Below are positions 34,749-43,559 of a stretch of DNA of 64,000 nucleotides, one piece after another; position 1 is the stretch's first letter, and each line of letters begins with the position of its first letter. The notes below the pieces were generated by a model. The model saw only the letters and a list, made by a program, of their open reading frames with translations, was not told the origin of the DNA and searched no databases. Where the stretch lies: the NCBI GenBank assembly GCA_002393735.1, contig DGTK01000017.1, positions 232,787-296,786 on the forward strand, given 5' to 3'. Made by a program: the position numbers and the translations under genes. Source of the stretch: Lachnospiraceae bacterium UBA4338. GTDB lineage: Bacteria; Bacillota; Clostridia; Lachnospirales; Lachnospiraceae.

Positions 34749-36008
34749 TTATCCGTTAACACTTTCACTTAAGTATTCAAGTATACATCTTCTCATCATG
34801 AATAAAGCACTGGTAACTGCATTGGCTCTAACCTTTTCCCTGTTACCTGCAAAATTATATTCTTCAACCTTAACATTACCTTTAACTCCACAGCCTATAT
34901 ATACACGGCCTACAGGAATATTGGTTGAATCTGATGAAGGTCCCGCAAGACCTGTAACAGATACAATAACATCTGCCTTATTAAAAGCACTTGCGCCCTT
35001 AACCATAAGTTCAGCAACTTCAGCACTGACTGCTGTATGCTCTGCAATTATTCTTTTTTTAATACCCAGAGTTTTACGTTTGGACTTATTTGAATATGTA
35101 ATTCTGCCCTCCTTGAATACTTCAGATACACCAGGCACATTAATTAATCTGCCTGCAAGAAGTCCACCTGTACAGGACTCAACTGTTGTAACTGTAAGAT
35201 TATTGGCAACCAGGAGATCTACAACAGAACTTTCAAGTGTAGCCTCATCATCAGTTGAATATACATTAACTCCAAATCTGCTCTTAATCTCCTTAACTAT
35301 AGGTCTTAAAAGTTTATTAGCGCTCTTCTCATCTTCAGCCTTGGCAGTTACTCTTACATGAACCTCTCCCTCTTTGCAATAGGTTGCAATTGTAGGATTG
35401 GTCTGTCTGTCAATCATATCCTTAAGTCTGTTTTCGACTTCACTTTCGCAGACGCCGCACATTTTGACAGTAACCGAATTAATAACTCCATCACTCTTTG
35501 TCTTAAGATAAGGAATAACATAATCCTTAGTCATATTCTCAAGTTCAATCGGAGGCCCAGGAAGCAGGATGAATATCTTTCCATCCTTTTCAATAATAAA
35601 TCCCGGCGCTGTTCCGTTATTATTCTTAAGAAGCATAGAGCCTTCCGGCTTAAGTGCCTGCTTATAGTTGCTGTCGCAAAGCGGCATATTTTTCTTTTCA
35701 AAATAAGCCTCAATAGCCTTCTTTGTGTCCTCATCCATATTCATTTTAATATTTAAATATTCGCAGACACATTCCTTTGTCATATCATCTTCAGTAGGTC
35801 CAAGGCCACCATTTAAGATAATAATGTCAGACCTTTTAGCAGACATTTCAATTGTCTCTAAAATTCTTTCCCTGTTATCCCCAACAACGCTCTGGTTATA
35901 GCATACAAAGCCAAGTGAAGAGCAAACATTGGAAAGGTAAAAAGCATTGGTATTTACAATGTTACCAAGAAGTAATTCAGTTCCAACAAAAATAAATTCA
36001 ACTTTCAT
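34749..36008 (-). CDS. cinA: CinA-family protein (competence/damage-inducible)
   Basis: A 419-residue two-domain protein. The N-terminal MoCF-like domain has FVGTELLLGNIVNTNA and LNGGLGPTEDDMT. The C-terminal CinA domain has VVDLLVANNLTVTTVESCTGGLLAGRLINVPG and VSVTGLAGPSSD, the nicotinamide-nucleotide amidase type (PncC). CinA family proteins act in pyridine nucleotide recycling and are often induced with recA. The neighbourhood (pgsA upstream, recA downstream) is the usual Firmicute arrangement, although here a zinc-ribbon gene intervenes before recA. Confidence 0.93.
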   Translation of the reverse strand: MKVEFIFVGTELLLGNIVNTNAFYLSNVCSSLGFVCYNQSVVGDNRERILETIEMSAKRSDIIILNGGLGPTEDDMTKECVCEYLNIKMNMDEDTKKAIEAYFEKKNMPLCDSNYKQALKPEGSMLLKNNNGTAPGFIIEKDGKIFILLPGPPIELENMTKDYVIPYLKTKSDGVINSVTVKMCGVCESEVENRLKDMIDRQTNPTIATYCKEGEVHVRVTAKAEDEKSANKLLRPIVKEIKSRFGVNVYSTDDEATLESSVVDLLVANNLTVTTVESCTGGLLAGRLINVPGVSEVFKEGRITYSNKSKRKTLGIKKRIIAEHTAVSAEVAELMVKGASAFNKADVIVSVTGLAGPSSDSTNIPVGRVYIGCGVKGNVKVEEYNFAGNREKVRANAVTSALFMMRRCILEYLSESVNG

Positions 36009-36017
36009 AGGCTACCT

Positions 36018-36548
36018 CTAATCTTTTAATACCGCTCTGTTTCTTATAACATAATCACATAATGAATATACAGTTAAAAATACCACGACAACCTGTAATC
36101 CGATATTAATATAAAACATAAATGGCAGGCTTAAAATAAGCGACATTACCATCACCATCTGCATAACTGTCTTAATCTTGCCCCACCAGTTTGCAGCAAT
36201 TACAACGCCTTTCTCTGCTGCAATCAGTCTGAAACCACTTATGATAAAATCCCTGAATATAATTATCAGTACAACATAAACATTTATATCCCCAAGACTT
36301 AACAGACAAATCAGGGCTGAACATACTAAAAGTTTGTCAGCCAAAGGGTCCATAAACTTCCCAAAATTGGTAACAAGATTCTTCTTTCTTGCAATATAAC
36401 CATCTAAAAAGTCTGTAAAAGACGCCAGCGCAAAAATTGCAAGCGCCACATATCTTGCCCATGCCCCTTCAAACGGGAACATAAGAAAGAATATAAAAAA
36501 CGGTATCATAATAACTCTAAGCAATGTGAGTCTGTTAGGTAAATTCAT
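36018..36548 (-). CDS. pgsA: CDP-diacylglycerol-glycerol-3-phosphate 3-phosphatidyltransferase
   Basis: Makes phosphatidylglycerophosphate, the first step of phosphatidylglycerol synthesis, in the membrane. The 176 residues have about five hydrophobic helices and the CDP-alcohol phosphotransferase signature DFLDGYIARKKNLVTNFGKF then MDPLADK, which supplies the D-DG-AR-G-D-D residues. Its ATG overlaps the rimO stop as ATGA, so translation is likely coupled. It lies between rimO and cinA as in many Firmicutes. Confidence 0.95.
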   Translation of the reverse strand: MNLPNRLTLLRVIMIPFFIFFLMFPFEGAWARYVALAIFALASFTDFLDGYIARKKNLVTNFGKFMDPLADKLLVCSALICLLSLGDINVYVVLIIIFRDFIISGFRLIAAEKGVVIAANWWGKIKTVMQMVMVMSLILSLPFMFYINIGLQVVVVFLTVYSLCDYVIRNRAVLKD

Positions 36549-37873
36549 TCTGTAACTTCTCCAATCAAATCATATTCATTGGATGATGTAATTTGTACCT
36601 TAACCATATCTCCTGTTTTAAGTTCATAATCACAGGAATAAAATACATATCCATCAACTCCGGGAGCATCCATATAGGAGCGCCCCACATATATATCATC
36701 TTCAGGAATATATCCTTCTGTAAGCACTTCCAGTGTCCTGCCCACCTTCTCTTTGCAAAGTTCAAAAGCAACTTTCTGCTGGGTAAGCATAACCTCTTTA
36801 AGCCTTCTTTTCCTGGTATTGCCATTAACCTGATTCTTCATCGAGAAAGCCCTGGTATTGTCTTCCTTCGAATAGGCAAAAGCCCCGAGCCTGTCTATTC
36901 TCTCTTTTTCAATAAACTTAAGAAGAATCTGATGGTCTTCTTCGGTTTCTCCCGGGAATCCCGTCATCATTGTGGTTCTAAGCACAATATCAGGAATCTC
37001 TTTTCTAAGTCTGGCAATTGTCTTCTTAATCTCAGAATTGGTTGTCCTTCTGCCCATAGCCTTCAAAACCTTTGAAGATGCATGCTGTATAGGCATATCA
37101 AGATAATGACAAACCTTTGGATTATTCTTAATTGTCTGAATAAGCTCATCTGTTATCTCTTCAGGATAACAGTACATAAGTCTTATCCATTTAAGTTCTT
37201 CAATCTTTGAAAGTTCTTTAATTAAAGCACAAAGTTTCTTCTCACCATAAAGGTCCACGCCGTAAACTGTAGTCTCCTGAGCAACCAAAATCAGTTCCTT
37301 AACTCCAACATCATTTACAAGATACTCAGCCTTCTTTACAAGTTCCTCTATAGGAAAAGAGCGCGCCCTTCCTCTGATGAAAGGTATCGCGCAATAAGTA
37401 CAGGCTTTATTACAGCCTTCGGATATTTTTAAAAAAGCATAATGTCCGCCTGTAGTCACCACTCTTGGAAGGTCGTGAACAAGGGCCTTGTCTCTGTCTG
37501 CTACACTGATAAACTGATGATCTTTGCCAATACTTTCAACTGCATCAACGATTTTCTCGATGGCAGTTGTACCAACAAAAGCATCCACCTCAGGGATAAG
37601 AGGTGTAATCTCATCAAGATATCTCTGTGCAAGGCATCCGCATACAATAATACCCGAAATGACTCCTTCATTCTTAAGATTAATCATCTCCATTATTGTA
37701 TTAATGCTCTCTTCTTTGGCATCACTTATAAAAGAGCAGGTATTGATACATACAATATCAGCATCCTGCTCATCTGTAGTCAGTTCAATACCCTTCGATG
37801 CAAGAAGTCCCATCATCTCTTCGGTATCAACCAGATTCTTATCGCAGCCCAGAGATATAAAACAAACTTTCAT
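36545..37873 (-). CDS. rimO: ribosomal protein S12 methylthiotransferase RimO
   Basis: A radical-SAM enzyme that adds a methylthio group to an aspartate of ribosomal protein S12. The 442 residues contain the N-terminal UPF0004 domain with three iron-sulfur cysteines (C10, C46, C80). The radical SAM cluster motif CNKACTYC follows (C154, C158, C161), and the protein ends in a TRAM domain. It overlaps pgsA by four bases and follows rpoZ by 11 bases. Confidence 0.95.
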   Translation of the reverse strand: MKVCFISLGCDKNLVDTEEMMGLLASKGIELTTDEQDADIVCINTCSFISDAKEESINTIMEMINLKNEGVISGIIVCGCLAQRYLDEITPLIPEVDAFVGTTAIEKIVDAVESIGKDHQFISVADRDKALVHDLPRVVTTGGHYAFLKISEGCNKACTYCAIPFIRGRARSFPIEELVKKAEYLVNDVGVKELILVAQETTVYGVDLYGEKKLCALIKELSKIEELKWIRLMYCYPEEITDELIQTIKNNPKVCHYLDMPIQHASSKVLKAMGRRTTNSEIKKTIARLRKEIPDIVLRTTMMTGFPGETEEDHQILLKFIEKERIDRLGAFAYSKEDNTRAFSMKNQVNGNTRKRRLKEVMLTQQKVAFELCKEKVGRTLEVLTEGYIPEDDIYVGRSYMDAPGVDGYVFYSCDYELKTGDMVKVQITSSNEYDLIGEVTE

Positions 37874-37884
37874 AATTTATAATT

Positions 37885-38139
37885 TTATTCCTCGCCGTCT
37901 TCAGCAACAATTTTAAGTTTGCCCTGATATAATTCCTCAATGGCAATTGATAATGGCTTCTGATTAGGAACATCTTCTACAGAAACAAGTGGTGTGGCAC
38001 CGTCAATAATGTCTCTGGCTCTCTTGGATGTAGCCATAACGATTGAATAACGGCTGTCAATAACCTTAGCCTTTGAATCACCGTTAAGGCTGTCCTCGTT
38101 AACTACCTTCATTAAATCTGAATAAGATGGATGTAACAT
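37885..38139 (-). CDS. rpoZ: RNA polymerase omega subunit
   Basis: A small subunit that aids RNA polymerase assembly. The 84 residues contain the conserved omega pattern SRYSIVMATSKRARDI and PLSIAIEELYQGKL. It sits between yicC and rimO. In many Firmicutes gmk (guanylate kinase) and often remA lie between yicC and rpoZ; here only 22 bases separate yicC from rpoZ, so both are absent from this locus. Confidence 0.93.
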   Translation of the reverse strand: MLHPSYSDLMKVVNEDSLNGDSKAKVIDSRYSIVMATSKRARDIIDGATPLVSVEDVPNQKPLSIAIEELYQGKLKIVAEDGEE

Positions 38140-38161
38140 TTTTATTTCCTCCGATTTATCT

Positions 38162-39040
38162 TTATTCTATATTCTGTACCTGTTCTCTTATCTTCTCGAT
38201 TACAGTCTTTATATCAATAGCCTTGTTTGTAACCTCAAGGTCAGCAGACTTGGACAATGTTGTATTGGCTTCCCTGTTAAGCTCCTGTACTATAAAATCC
38301 AGTTTCTTGCCAACTGCTCCTTTTGCCTCAAGTTCCTTCTTAACGGCCTTAATATGAGTCTTAAGTCTTACAATCTCCTCATCCACACAGGACTTATCTG
38401 CAAAAATCGCCACCTCGGTAAGTATCCTGTTCTCATCGATGTTATTGTTATCAAGCATCTCCTTGATTTTAGTTGTAAGTCTTGTCTTATATTCTTCAAT
38501 AATAAGTGGTGACTTCTTTTCAATGAAATCCACACACTCTGCAAGTTCATCCAGTTTAAGATTAAGGTCTTTGGCAAGCTGCTCGCCTTCTCTTTCCCTA
38601 AATGTTACAAAAGCCTTCGCTGCTTCATTAACACTCTTTGATATAAGTTCCTTTGTTTCCTCATCATCACAAGGTTCATCTTCCAAAGTAAATACCTCCG
38701 GAAATCTTGCAAGAAGTGGCGCACTTATATCCATTTTAATATCAAGATTCTCACTCATGACATTCATATAATGAAGATATTCTTTTGCAGCATCCTCATT
38801 ATACTTAACTGCGCTGTCTGAGCCCTTAATCATTTCGTAAGAGACATATACATCAACCTTGCCTCTTTCCATATAGGCTTTAAGAATATTTCTAATATCT
38901 GATTCATAAGCATTAAACTTCTTCGGAAGTTTAATATTCATATCAAGATATTTATGATTAACTGATTTAATTTCTGTTATTACTTTTAGTTTTTCGTTAG
39001 AGCATTCTGCCCTGCCGAAACCGGTCATGCTTTTAACCAT
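38162..39040 (-). CDS. yicC: YicC/YloC-family endoribonuclease
   Basis: A 292-residue member of the YicC family, described as endoribonucleases acting in RNA turnover. The start MVKSMTGFGRAE and ITEIKSVNHKYLDMNIKLP are diagnostic, as is the end KLDFIVQELNREANTTLSKSADLEV. It is the first gene after a consensus promoter (39081-39109) and leads the rpoZ-rimO-pgsA-cinA series. Confidence 0.92.
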   Translation of the reverse strand: MVKSMTGFGRAECSNEKLKVITEIKSVNHKYLDMNIKLPKKFNAYESDIRNILKAYMERGKVDVYVSYEMIKGSDSAVKYNEDAAKEYLHYMNVMSENLDIKMDISAPLLARFPEVFTLEDEPCDDEETKELISKSVNEAAKAFVTFREREGEQLAKDLNLKLDELAECVDFIEKKSPLIIEEYKTRLTTKIKEMLDNNNIDENRILTEVAIFADKSCVDEEIVRLKTHIKAVKKELEAKGAVGKKLDFIVQELNREANTTLSKSADLEVTNKAIDIKTVIEKIREQVQNIE

Positions 39041-39080
39041 TTATTATCCCCTTCCAATAAACGCCTTTTTAACCAATATA

Positions 39081-39109
39081 ATTATATCCGAAATACCAAA
39101 ACCCGTCAA
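39081..39109 (-). promoter_or_regulatory. promoter of the yicC-rpoZ-rimO-pgsA-cinA unit
   Basis: Minus-strand -35 TTGACG (39104-39109), 17-base spacer, -10 TATAAT (39081-39086), 41 bases upstream of yicC. No terminator is visible between rqcH and this promoter. Confidence 0.8.
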
Positions 39110-39120
39110 GTTTAGGCGCA

Positions 39121-40860
39121 TTACTGCACTTCCTTAAGGTCATAACCCGAGATGTCCGTCTCACCTACCATTGAATAATTGGTATGATATATTACATAAC
39201 CCTTGGCAGCTCCAGTTACTTTCTTAAGATGTTTCTTTCTTGTATAATCAATCTCAGCCTTGTCAGAGTTTGCCTTGGAAGAATAATGGGCAGCAAGACC
39301 TGCGGCCAGTGCAAATATCTCATCTTCCATATCCCACTCTTCAGACTGATTGGCATTTAAGTTTCTTACAATGACATGTGAACCCGGCGCATTCTTAACA
39401 TGAAACCACCAGTCATTACCCGTTGCCACATCAAAGGATATATGCTCATTCTGGTAATTATTCTTACCAACATAAATATCATAACCCTTGTAATTGTAAT
39501 GAAGAGGCTTACTCTTTCTTGTTGCCTTTTTAAGTTTATTCTTCTTCCTGATAAAACCTCTGTCAGCTAATTCTTTTCTGATTTCATCAAGATCTTCATC
39601 ATTTCTGGAGAAGGTAATAAATGTCAGCATATCCTCCAGATAAGCAATATCTTTCCTGGTCTTTTGCATCTGTTCTTCGGTAATCGCCACAGACCTTTTG
39701 AGTTTATTGTATTTCTGGTAATACATATTGGCATTAGCTATTGCATTCATGCTTTCCTTAAGCGGTATCGTTATCTTCTCATTTGTATAATAATTATCCA
39801 CCGTTACCGACTTAATATTAGGTTCAATCTGATATGAATAAACATTTAAGAGTTCGCCATATATCTTATATTTATCTCTTTCATCTGCATCCTTAAGCTG
39901 CTCAGTCTGAGCCTTAAGTTTCTTCTTGTCCCTTGAAAGAATGGTATTTATATTCTTAATTAAATCGCCACTTTTTTGCTTTAAAAGATATTCTTCAGAT
40001 TTTTCATTATAATAGTCATAAAGCATATCTGAAAGGCAGTCATAACCTTTAAGCTCAACACTCTCTATTTCCTCTTTACCTGCAAGATATCTCTTAAGCG
40101 CCGCCTTAATCTCATCCATAGAATAATCAAAAACAATATAATCGAATACCCTGCCATTAAGCATTATCATATTAAATTTATAATTTGCATTCTTTACATC
40201 CGAAATGCTTCTTTCAAATCTGCCAAAAGTCTCCTCTTTACTCTCACCGGATAAAAATGCATTCATGAAAGAAGAAATGCCCATGTAATTATTCTGAAGA
40301 CTCTCCTGCTCTTTACTTAAGAATTCCTCTTTCGTCTCTTCCAAAGGATTACTCTTTGAATTACTCTCAGGGATAAAATACCTGCACCCCGGCAGCACTG
40401 TTCTTACAGAACTCATGGCAGGGCCGACTCTTATAAGAGCATCCACTATTGTTTCGTCTTCATTATATAGAATCAGATTACTGTATCTTCCCATAAGTTC
40501 GAATGTGAGAATTCTGTGGCAGGTATCTCCCATTTCATTAAGGTGGCGTACCTTTATATTAATCACTCTTTCAAACTTAGGCTGATATATATCCTCAACA
40601 AGGGCGCCCTGAATATGCTTTCTTAAAACCATATTAAAAGAACTGGCTGAAAGCGGACTTAGAGCCTTATTTTTGGTTATATATATAAGTGGCATCTGTG
40701 CAGAAATCTGCATCATGAGTTTATAGGTTACAGGGCCGTTTTTAATATTAAGCACAACCTGTTTTTCTTCAGGATGAGTAACTTTAACTATTCTTCCGCC
40801 AACCAGCAGATTATTCAGTTCTTGGGACAATGCCGCAATTGTATATCCGTCAAAAGCCAT
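39121..40860 (-). CDS. rqcH: NFACT-family ribosome quality-control protein RqcH
   Basis: RqcH binds peptidyl-tRNA on split large ribosomal subunits and directs alanine tailing. Older names are FbpA or fibronectin-binding protein. The 579 residues include NFACT-N (MAFDGYTIAALSQELNNLLVGGRI, ELMGRYSNLIL), a long coiled coil (about 285-420) and NFACT-R (KPLHYNYKGYDIYVGKNNYQNE, DWWFHVKNAPGSHVI). Together with ssrA-smpB in the same window, this organism has both rescue systems. It follows glgA, separated by a palindromic terminator. Confidence 0.92.
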   Translation of the reverse strand: MAFDGYTIAALSQELNNLLVGGRIVKVTHPEEKQVVLNIKNGPVTYKLMMQISAQMPLIYITKNKALSPLSASSFNMVLRKHIQGALVEDIYQPKFERVINIKVRHLNEMGDTCHRILTFELMGRYSNLILYNEDETIVDALIRVGPAMSSVRTVLPGCRYFIPESNSKSNPLEETKEEFLSKEQESLQNNYMGISSFMNAFLSGESKEETFGRFERSISDVKNANYKFNMIMLNGRVFDYIVFDYSMDEIKAALKRYLAGKEEIESVELKGYDCLSDMLYDYYNEKSEEYLLKQKSGDLIKNINTILSRDKKKLKAQTEQLKDADERDKYKIYGELLNVYSYQIEPNIKSVTVDNYYTNEKITIPLKESMNAIANANMYYQKYNKLKRSVAITEEQMQKTRKDIAYLEDMLTFITFSRNDEDLDEIRKELADRGFIRKKNKLKKATRKSKPLHYNYKGYDIYVGKNNYQNEHISFDVATGNDWWFHVKNAPGSHVIVRNLNANQSEEWDMEDEIFALAAGLAAHYSSKANSDKAEIDYTRKKHLKKVTGAAKGYVIYHTNYSMVGETDISGYDLKEVQ

Positions 40861-40880
40861 TTTATAATCCTTTGCATTAA

Positions 40881-40904
40881 AAGAGCCTGGATATCCAGGC
40901 TCTT
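40881..40904 (-). terminator. terminator of glgA (perfect palindrome)
   Basis: A 24-base perfect palindrome centred on GGATATCC (arms AAGAGCCTGG...), followed by TTTTAATG on the minus strand. It sits about 20 bases before the rqcH start, so it ends glgA transcription or attenuates rqcH. Confidence 0.75.
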
Positions 40905-40923
40905 CAATCTTTGTTTAATTTAA

Positions 40924-42369
40924 TTAACCAATCAACCAGTCATACATTTCCTGATATTTTCTTGCTGATACATGCCAGGAGAAATCAGCGGCCATGGCTC
41001 TGTCAACCATCTTATTCCACTCTCTCTTCTTGTCATAATAAATCTTCTCAGCATATCGAATGGTTCCAAGCATCTCATGAGCATTATAATTAACGAAGCT
41101 GAAACCTGTACCGGTTCCTTCATACTCATTATAAGGAATAACTGTATCCTTAAGACCACCTGTTTCTCTGACGATTGGAATTGAACCATAACGAAGGGCC
41201 ATTAACTGGCTGAGTCCGCAAGGCTCAAATAAGGATGGCATTAAGAATGCATCAGATGCACCGTAAATCTTATGAGACATGGCTTCTGAATAATAGATAT
41301 TTGCAGAAACCTTATTATTATATTTCCAGTCAAAATGACGGAACATATTCTCATACTGCTCTTCACCTGTACCAAGTACAACTATCTGTACTGCATCCTG
41401 GCAAAGCTCATCCATGATATAAGCGATAAGATCGAATCCTTTCTGATCGGTAAGTCTGGATACAATACCAATCATCATTATCTTATCATCCTGATCAAGA
41501 CCTAAGTCCTTCTGAAGAGCTCTCTTATTCTTAATCTTCTCTTTACGGAAGGTGGAAGCACTGTACTTATAATCCAGAAACTTATCCGTAGCCGGATCAT
41601 ATTCTTCATAATCGATACCGTTAACAATACCTCTAAGGTCATTGGATCTTGCTCTTAAAAGTCCGTCAAGACTCTCACCATAGAACGGCATCTTAATCTC
41701 ATCAGCATATGTCTCACTAACTGTAGTAATGGCATCTGCATAAACAAGACCACCTTTAAGTAAGTTGGCATTCTTATATGCTTCAAGTTTATCAGGTGTA
41801 AAGAAGTAATCAGGAAGGCCTGTAATATCCTGAACTGTCTTAACATCCCACTTACCCTGGAACTTAAGGTTATGAATAGTCATAATAGTCTTAATTCCCT
41901 GGAAGAATTCATTACCTGCAAATCTCTCTTTAAGATATACCGGAATAAGTCCTGTCTGCCAGTCATGACAATGAATGATGTCAGGTCTGAATCCAAGAAG
42001 CGGCATGGCTGCAAGTGATGCCTTACAGAAGAATGAGAACTTCTCAATGTCATCATAAACATTGCTGCTGTAAGGTCTGAATCCGCCAAACTTACCTTCG
42101 TTATCAATGAAATAATATGTTACTCCATCAACAACTGCTTCAAGAATACCAACATATTCATTTTTCCAGTGGAAATCCATATAGAAAGATGTTTTATAAA
42201 CCATCTTATTCCTAAGTTCCTCCGGAATGCAGGTATACTTAGGAAGCATTACTCTAATATCAAAATATTTCTTATCAACACATTTAGGCAGTGAACCTAC
42301 AACATCTGCAAGACCACCGGTTTTGATAAAAGGTACACCCTCAGATGCAACAAAAAGAATATTTTTCAT
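40924..42369 (-). CDS. glgA: glycogen synthase (ADP-glucose type)
   Basis: A GT5-family enzyme that extends alpha-1,4-glucan chains from ADP-glucose. The 481 residues fit the bacterial type. The ADP-glucose-binding KTGGLADVVGSLP motif (K16) lies at the N-terminus; HCHDWQTGL, GIVSRLTDQKGFDL and the C-terminal LFEPCGLSQLMALRYGSIPIVRETGGL follow. It has its own promoter and terminator, and no other glycogen genes are adjacent. Confidence 0.95.
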   Translation of the reverse strand: MKNILFVASEGVPFIKTGGLADVVGSLPKCVDKKYFDIRVMLPKYTCIPEELRNKMVYKTSFYMDFHWKNEYVGILEAVVDGVTYYFIDNEGKFGGFRPYSSNVYDDIEKFSFFCKASLAAMPLLGFRPDIIHCHDWQTGLIPVYLKERFAGNEFFQGIKTIMTIHNLKFQGKWDVKTVQDITGLPDYFFTPDKLEAYKNANLLKGGLVYADAITTVSETYADEIKMPFYGESLDGLLRARSNDLRGIVNGIDYEEYDPATDKFLDYKYSASTFRKEKIKNKRALQKDLGLDQDDKIMMIGIVSRLTDQKGFDLIAYIMDELCQDAVQIVVLGTGEEQYENMFRHFDWKYNNKVSANIYYSEAMSHKIYGASDAFLMPSLFEPCGLSQLMALRYGSIPIVRETGGLKDTVIPYNEYEGTGTGFSFVNYNAHEMLGTIRYAEKIYYDKKREWNKMVDRAMAADFSWHVSARKYQEMYDWLIG

Positions 42370-42410
42370 TATAACCCTCCAACTAAATATTGATTCTCAA
42401 TATTACATAA

Positions 42411-42439
42411 ATTATATCTCATTTAAGGCTTTAAGTAAA
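42411..42439 (-). promoter_or_regulatory. promoter of glgA
   Basis: Minus-strand -35 TTTACT (42434-42439), 17-base spacer, -10 TATAAT (42411-42416), about 45 bases upstream of the glgA ATG. GGAGGG is the ribosome site. Confidence 0.6.
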
Positions 42440-42444
42440 GTAAA

Positions 42445-42466
42445 AACCAAGGTCGAAACCTTGGTT
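42445..42466 (-). terminator. terminator of the GGDEF gene
   Basis: Perfect 9-bp stem AACCAAGGT / ACCTTGGTT with a four-base loop, followed by TTTACTTTACTT. It lies about 22 bases after the stop. Confidence 0.85.
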
Positions 42467-42487
42467 AACTCTTAAATATTTCCAAAA

Positions 42488-43543
42488 TCACCGACGCCTT
42501 CTGTCATGCAATTTATAATACTCTGATTTGCTCTTGAACATCTTGGTTTCGGCGGAAACAATAATACTGTTTAAATCTGTATTTTTAACATTTCCTATTT
42601 CATATCCAACAGCCATATGAAAGCCTGCTTCTTCAATATTTTTATTGGCAGCATGAAGTTTGCTTACCACCGTTTCTTCATCCATATCTATGGCAAAAGT
42701 CACGAATTCATCTCCACCGATACGATATGAATCCATTGAGCCAAAAGCAGCCGATATTTCGTTTGCTATGGTCTTAAGCATTAAATCGCCTTTTTCATGA
42801 CCTTCCGAATTGTTAAGCTGATGAAGACCGTTGGCATCAATATATATACAGCATATGGTGTCCTTTGCTCTTGTTTTATACTCATTAAGTCTCCACTCAT
42901 AACAGTTACGGTTATTAAGACCTGTAAGCTGGTCCATCTCACTCATCTTCTGCAGTTTATTCTCCAGTACCAGACCGTTAATCTTATTCATTGCAACTAT
43001 GGTCGAGCATGCTGCGGATAACATTCCATATATAAGCGCATTTGTAATATCCGAATATAGTACGGAACCGGTTTTAACTCTGGAAACAAGAAACAGAAAA
43101 AGCAAATCATAAAATCCCAGGCAGGAAATAATTCTAAGGGGCTTGTCCACAAAAATCATCGGCAGCAAAACCAGCATAACCAAAAATGTAGCAGCCTGCT
43201 GGTCAGGCCTTGAATATACCGCAATGGCTATTCCGTACAGCAGAAATATGGAAAAAGAAAAATATATCGCCACATAGGACAGGATTCTGATTTTATCCGA
43301 ATAAAGAGAAATCAATATAAGTGCCAGACTGCACATTATTCCCCCTGCAAATATGTTCCTTGAGCTTGCGAAACCATCGAGCACAAATGATAAACCAAAC
43401 ATAATGCATACAAGAACAAAAGCAACGGATGAATAAATCAAAACTGTTTTGGCATTATTCTTTTCTATCTTTCTTCTGATTAAATTGTAGGTTTTTCTGT
43501 CTGTACCGCCATACAGACAAATATTAATGATTTTTCTAATCAT
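42488..43543 (-). CDS. membrane-bound diguanylate cyclase (GGDEF domain)
   Basis: A 351-residue protein with six hydrophobic segments (about 30-195) as a membrane sensor part, then a GGDEF domain (about 205-345). Active-site sequence RIGGDEFVTFA is intact, with MDQLTGLNNRNCYEWRL at the domain start. The metal/substrate region reads CIYIDANGLHQLNNSEGHEKGD, where the first Asp is kept. No clear RxxD inhibitory site was found. It probably makes cyclic di-GMP in response to an unknown signal. It is convergent with nothing, follows queA by 16 bases and ends in a terminator. Confidence 0.85.
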   Translation of the reverse strand: MIRKIINICLYGGTDRKTYNLIRRKIEKNNAKTVLIYSSVAFVLVCIMFGLSFVLDGFASSRNIFAGGIMCSLALILISLYSDKIRILSYVAIYFSFSIFLLYGIAIAVYSRPDQQAATFLVMLVLLPMIFVDKPLRIISCLGFYDLLFLFLVSRVKTGSVLYSDITNALIYGMLSAACSTIVAMNKINGLVLENKLQKMSEMDQLTGLNNRNCYEWRLNEYKTRAKDTICCIYIDANGLHQLNNSEGHEKGDLMLKTIANEISAAFGSMDSYRIGGDEFVTFAIDMDEETVVSKLHAANKNIEEAGFHMAVGYEIGNVKNTDLNSIIVSAETKMFKSKSEYYKLHDRRRR

Positions 43544-43559
43544 ACTTAATACTCTTACA

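Noticed and set aside
34798..35361. 187-codon open frame on the plus strand opposite cinA
   Set aside because: It mirrors the cinA coding frame, has no ribosome site and gives a Leu/Ser/Thr-rich composition typical of antisense shadows.
40881..40904. 24-base palindrome as a regulator binding site
   Set aside because: It is followed by a T run just after glgA, so a terminator explains it better.
42488..43543. Degenerate GGDEF domain
   Set aside because: The RIGGDEF active site is complete and the metal-site Asp is present, so inactivity cannot be claimed.
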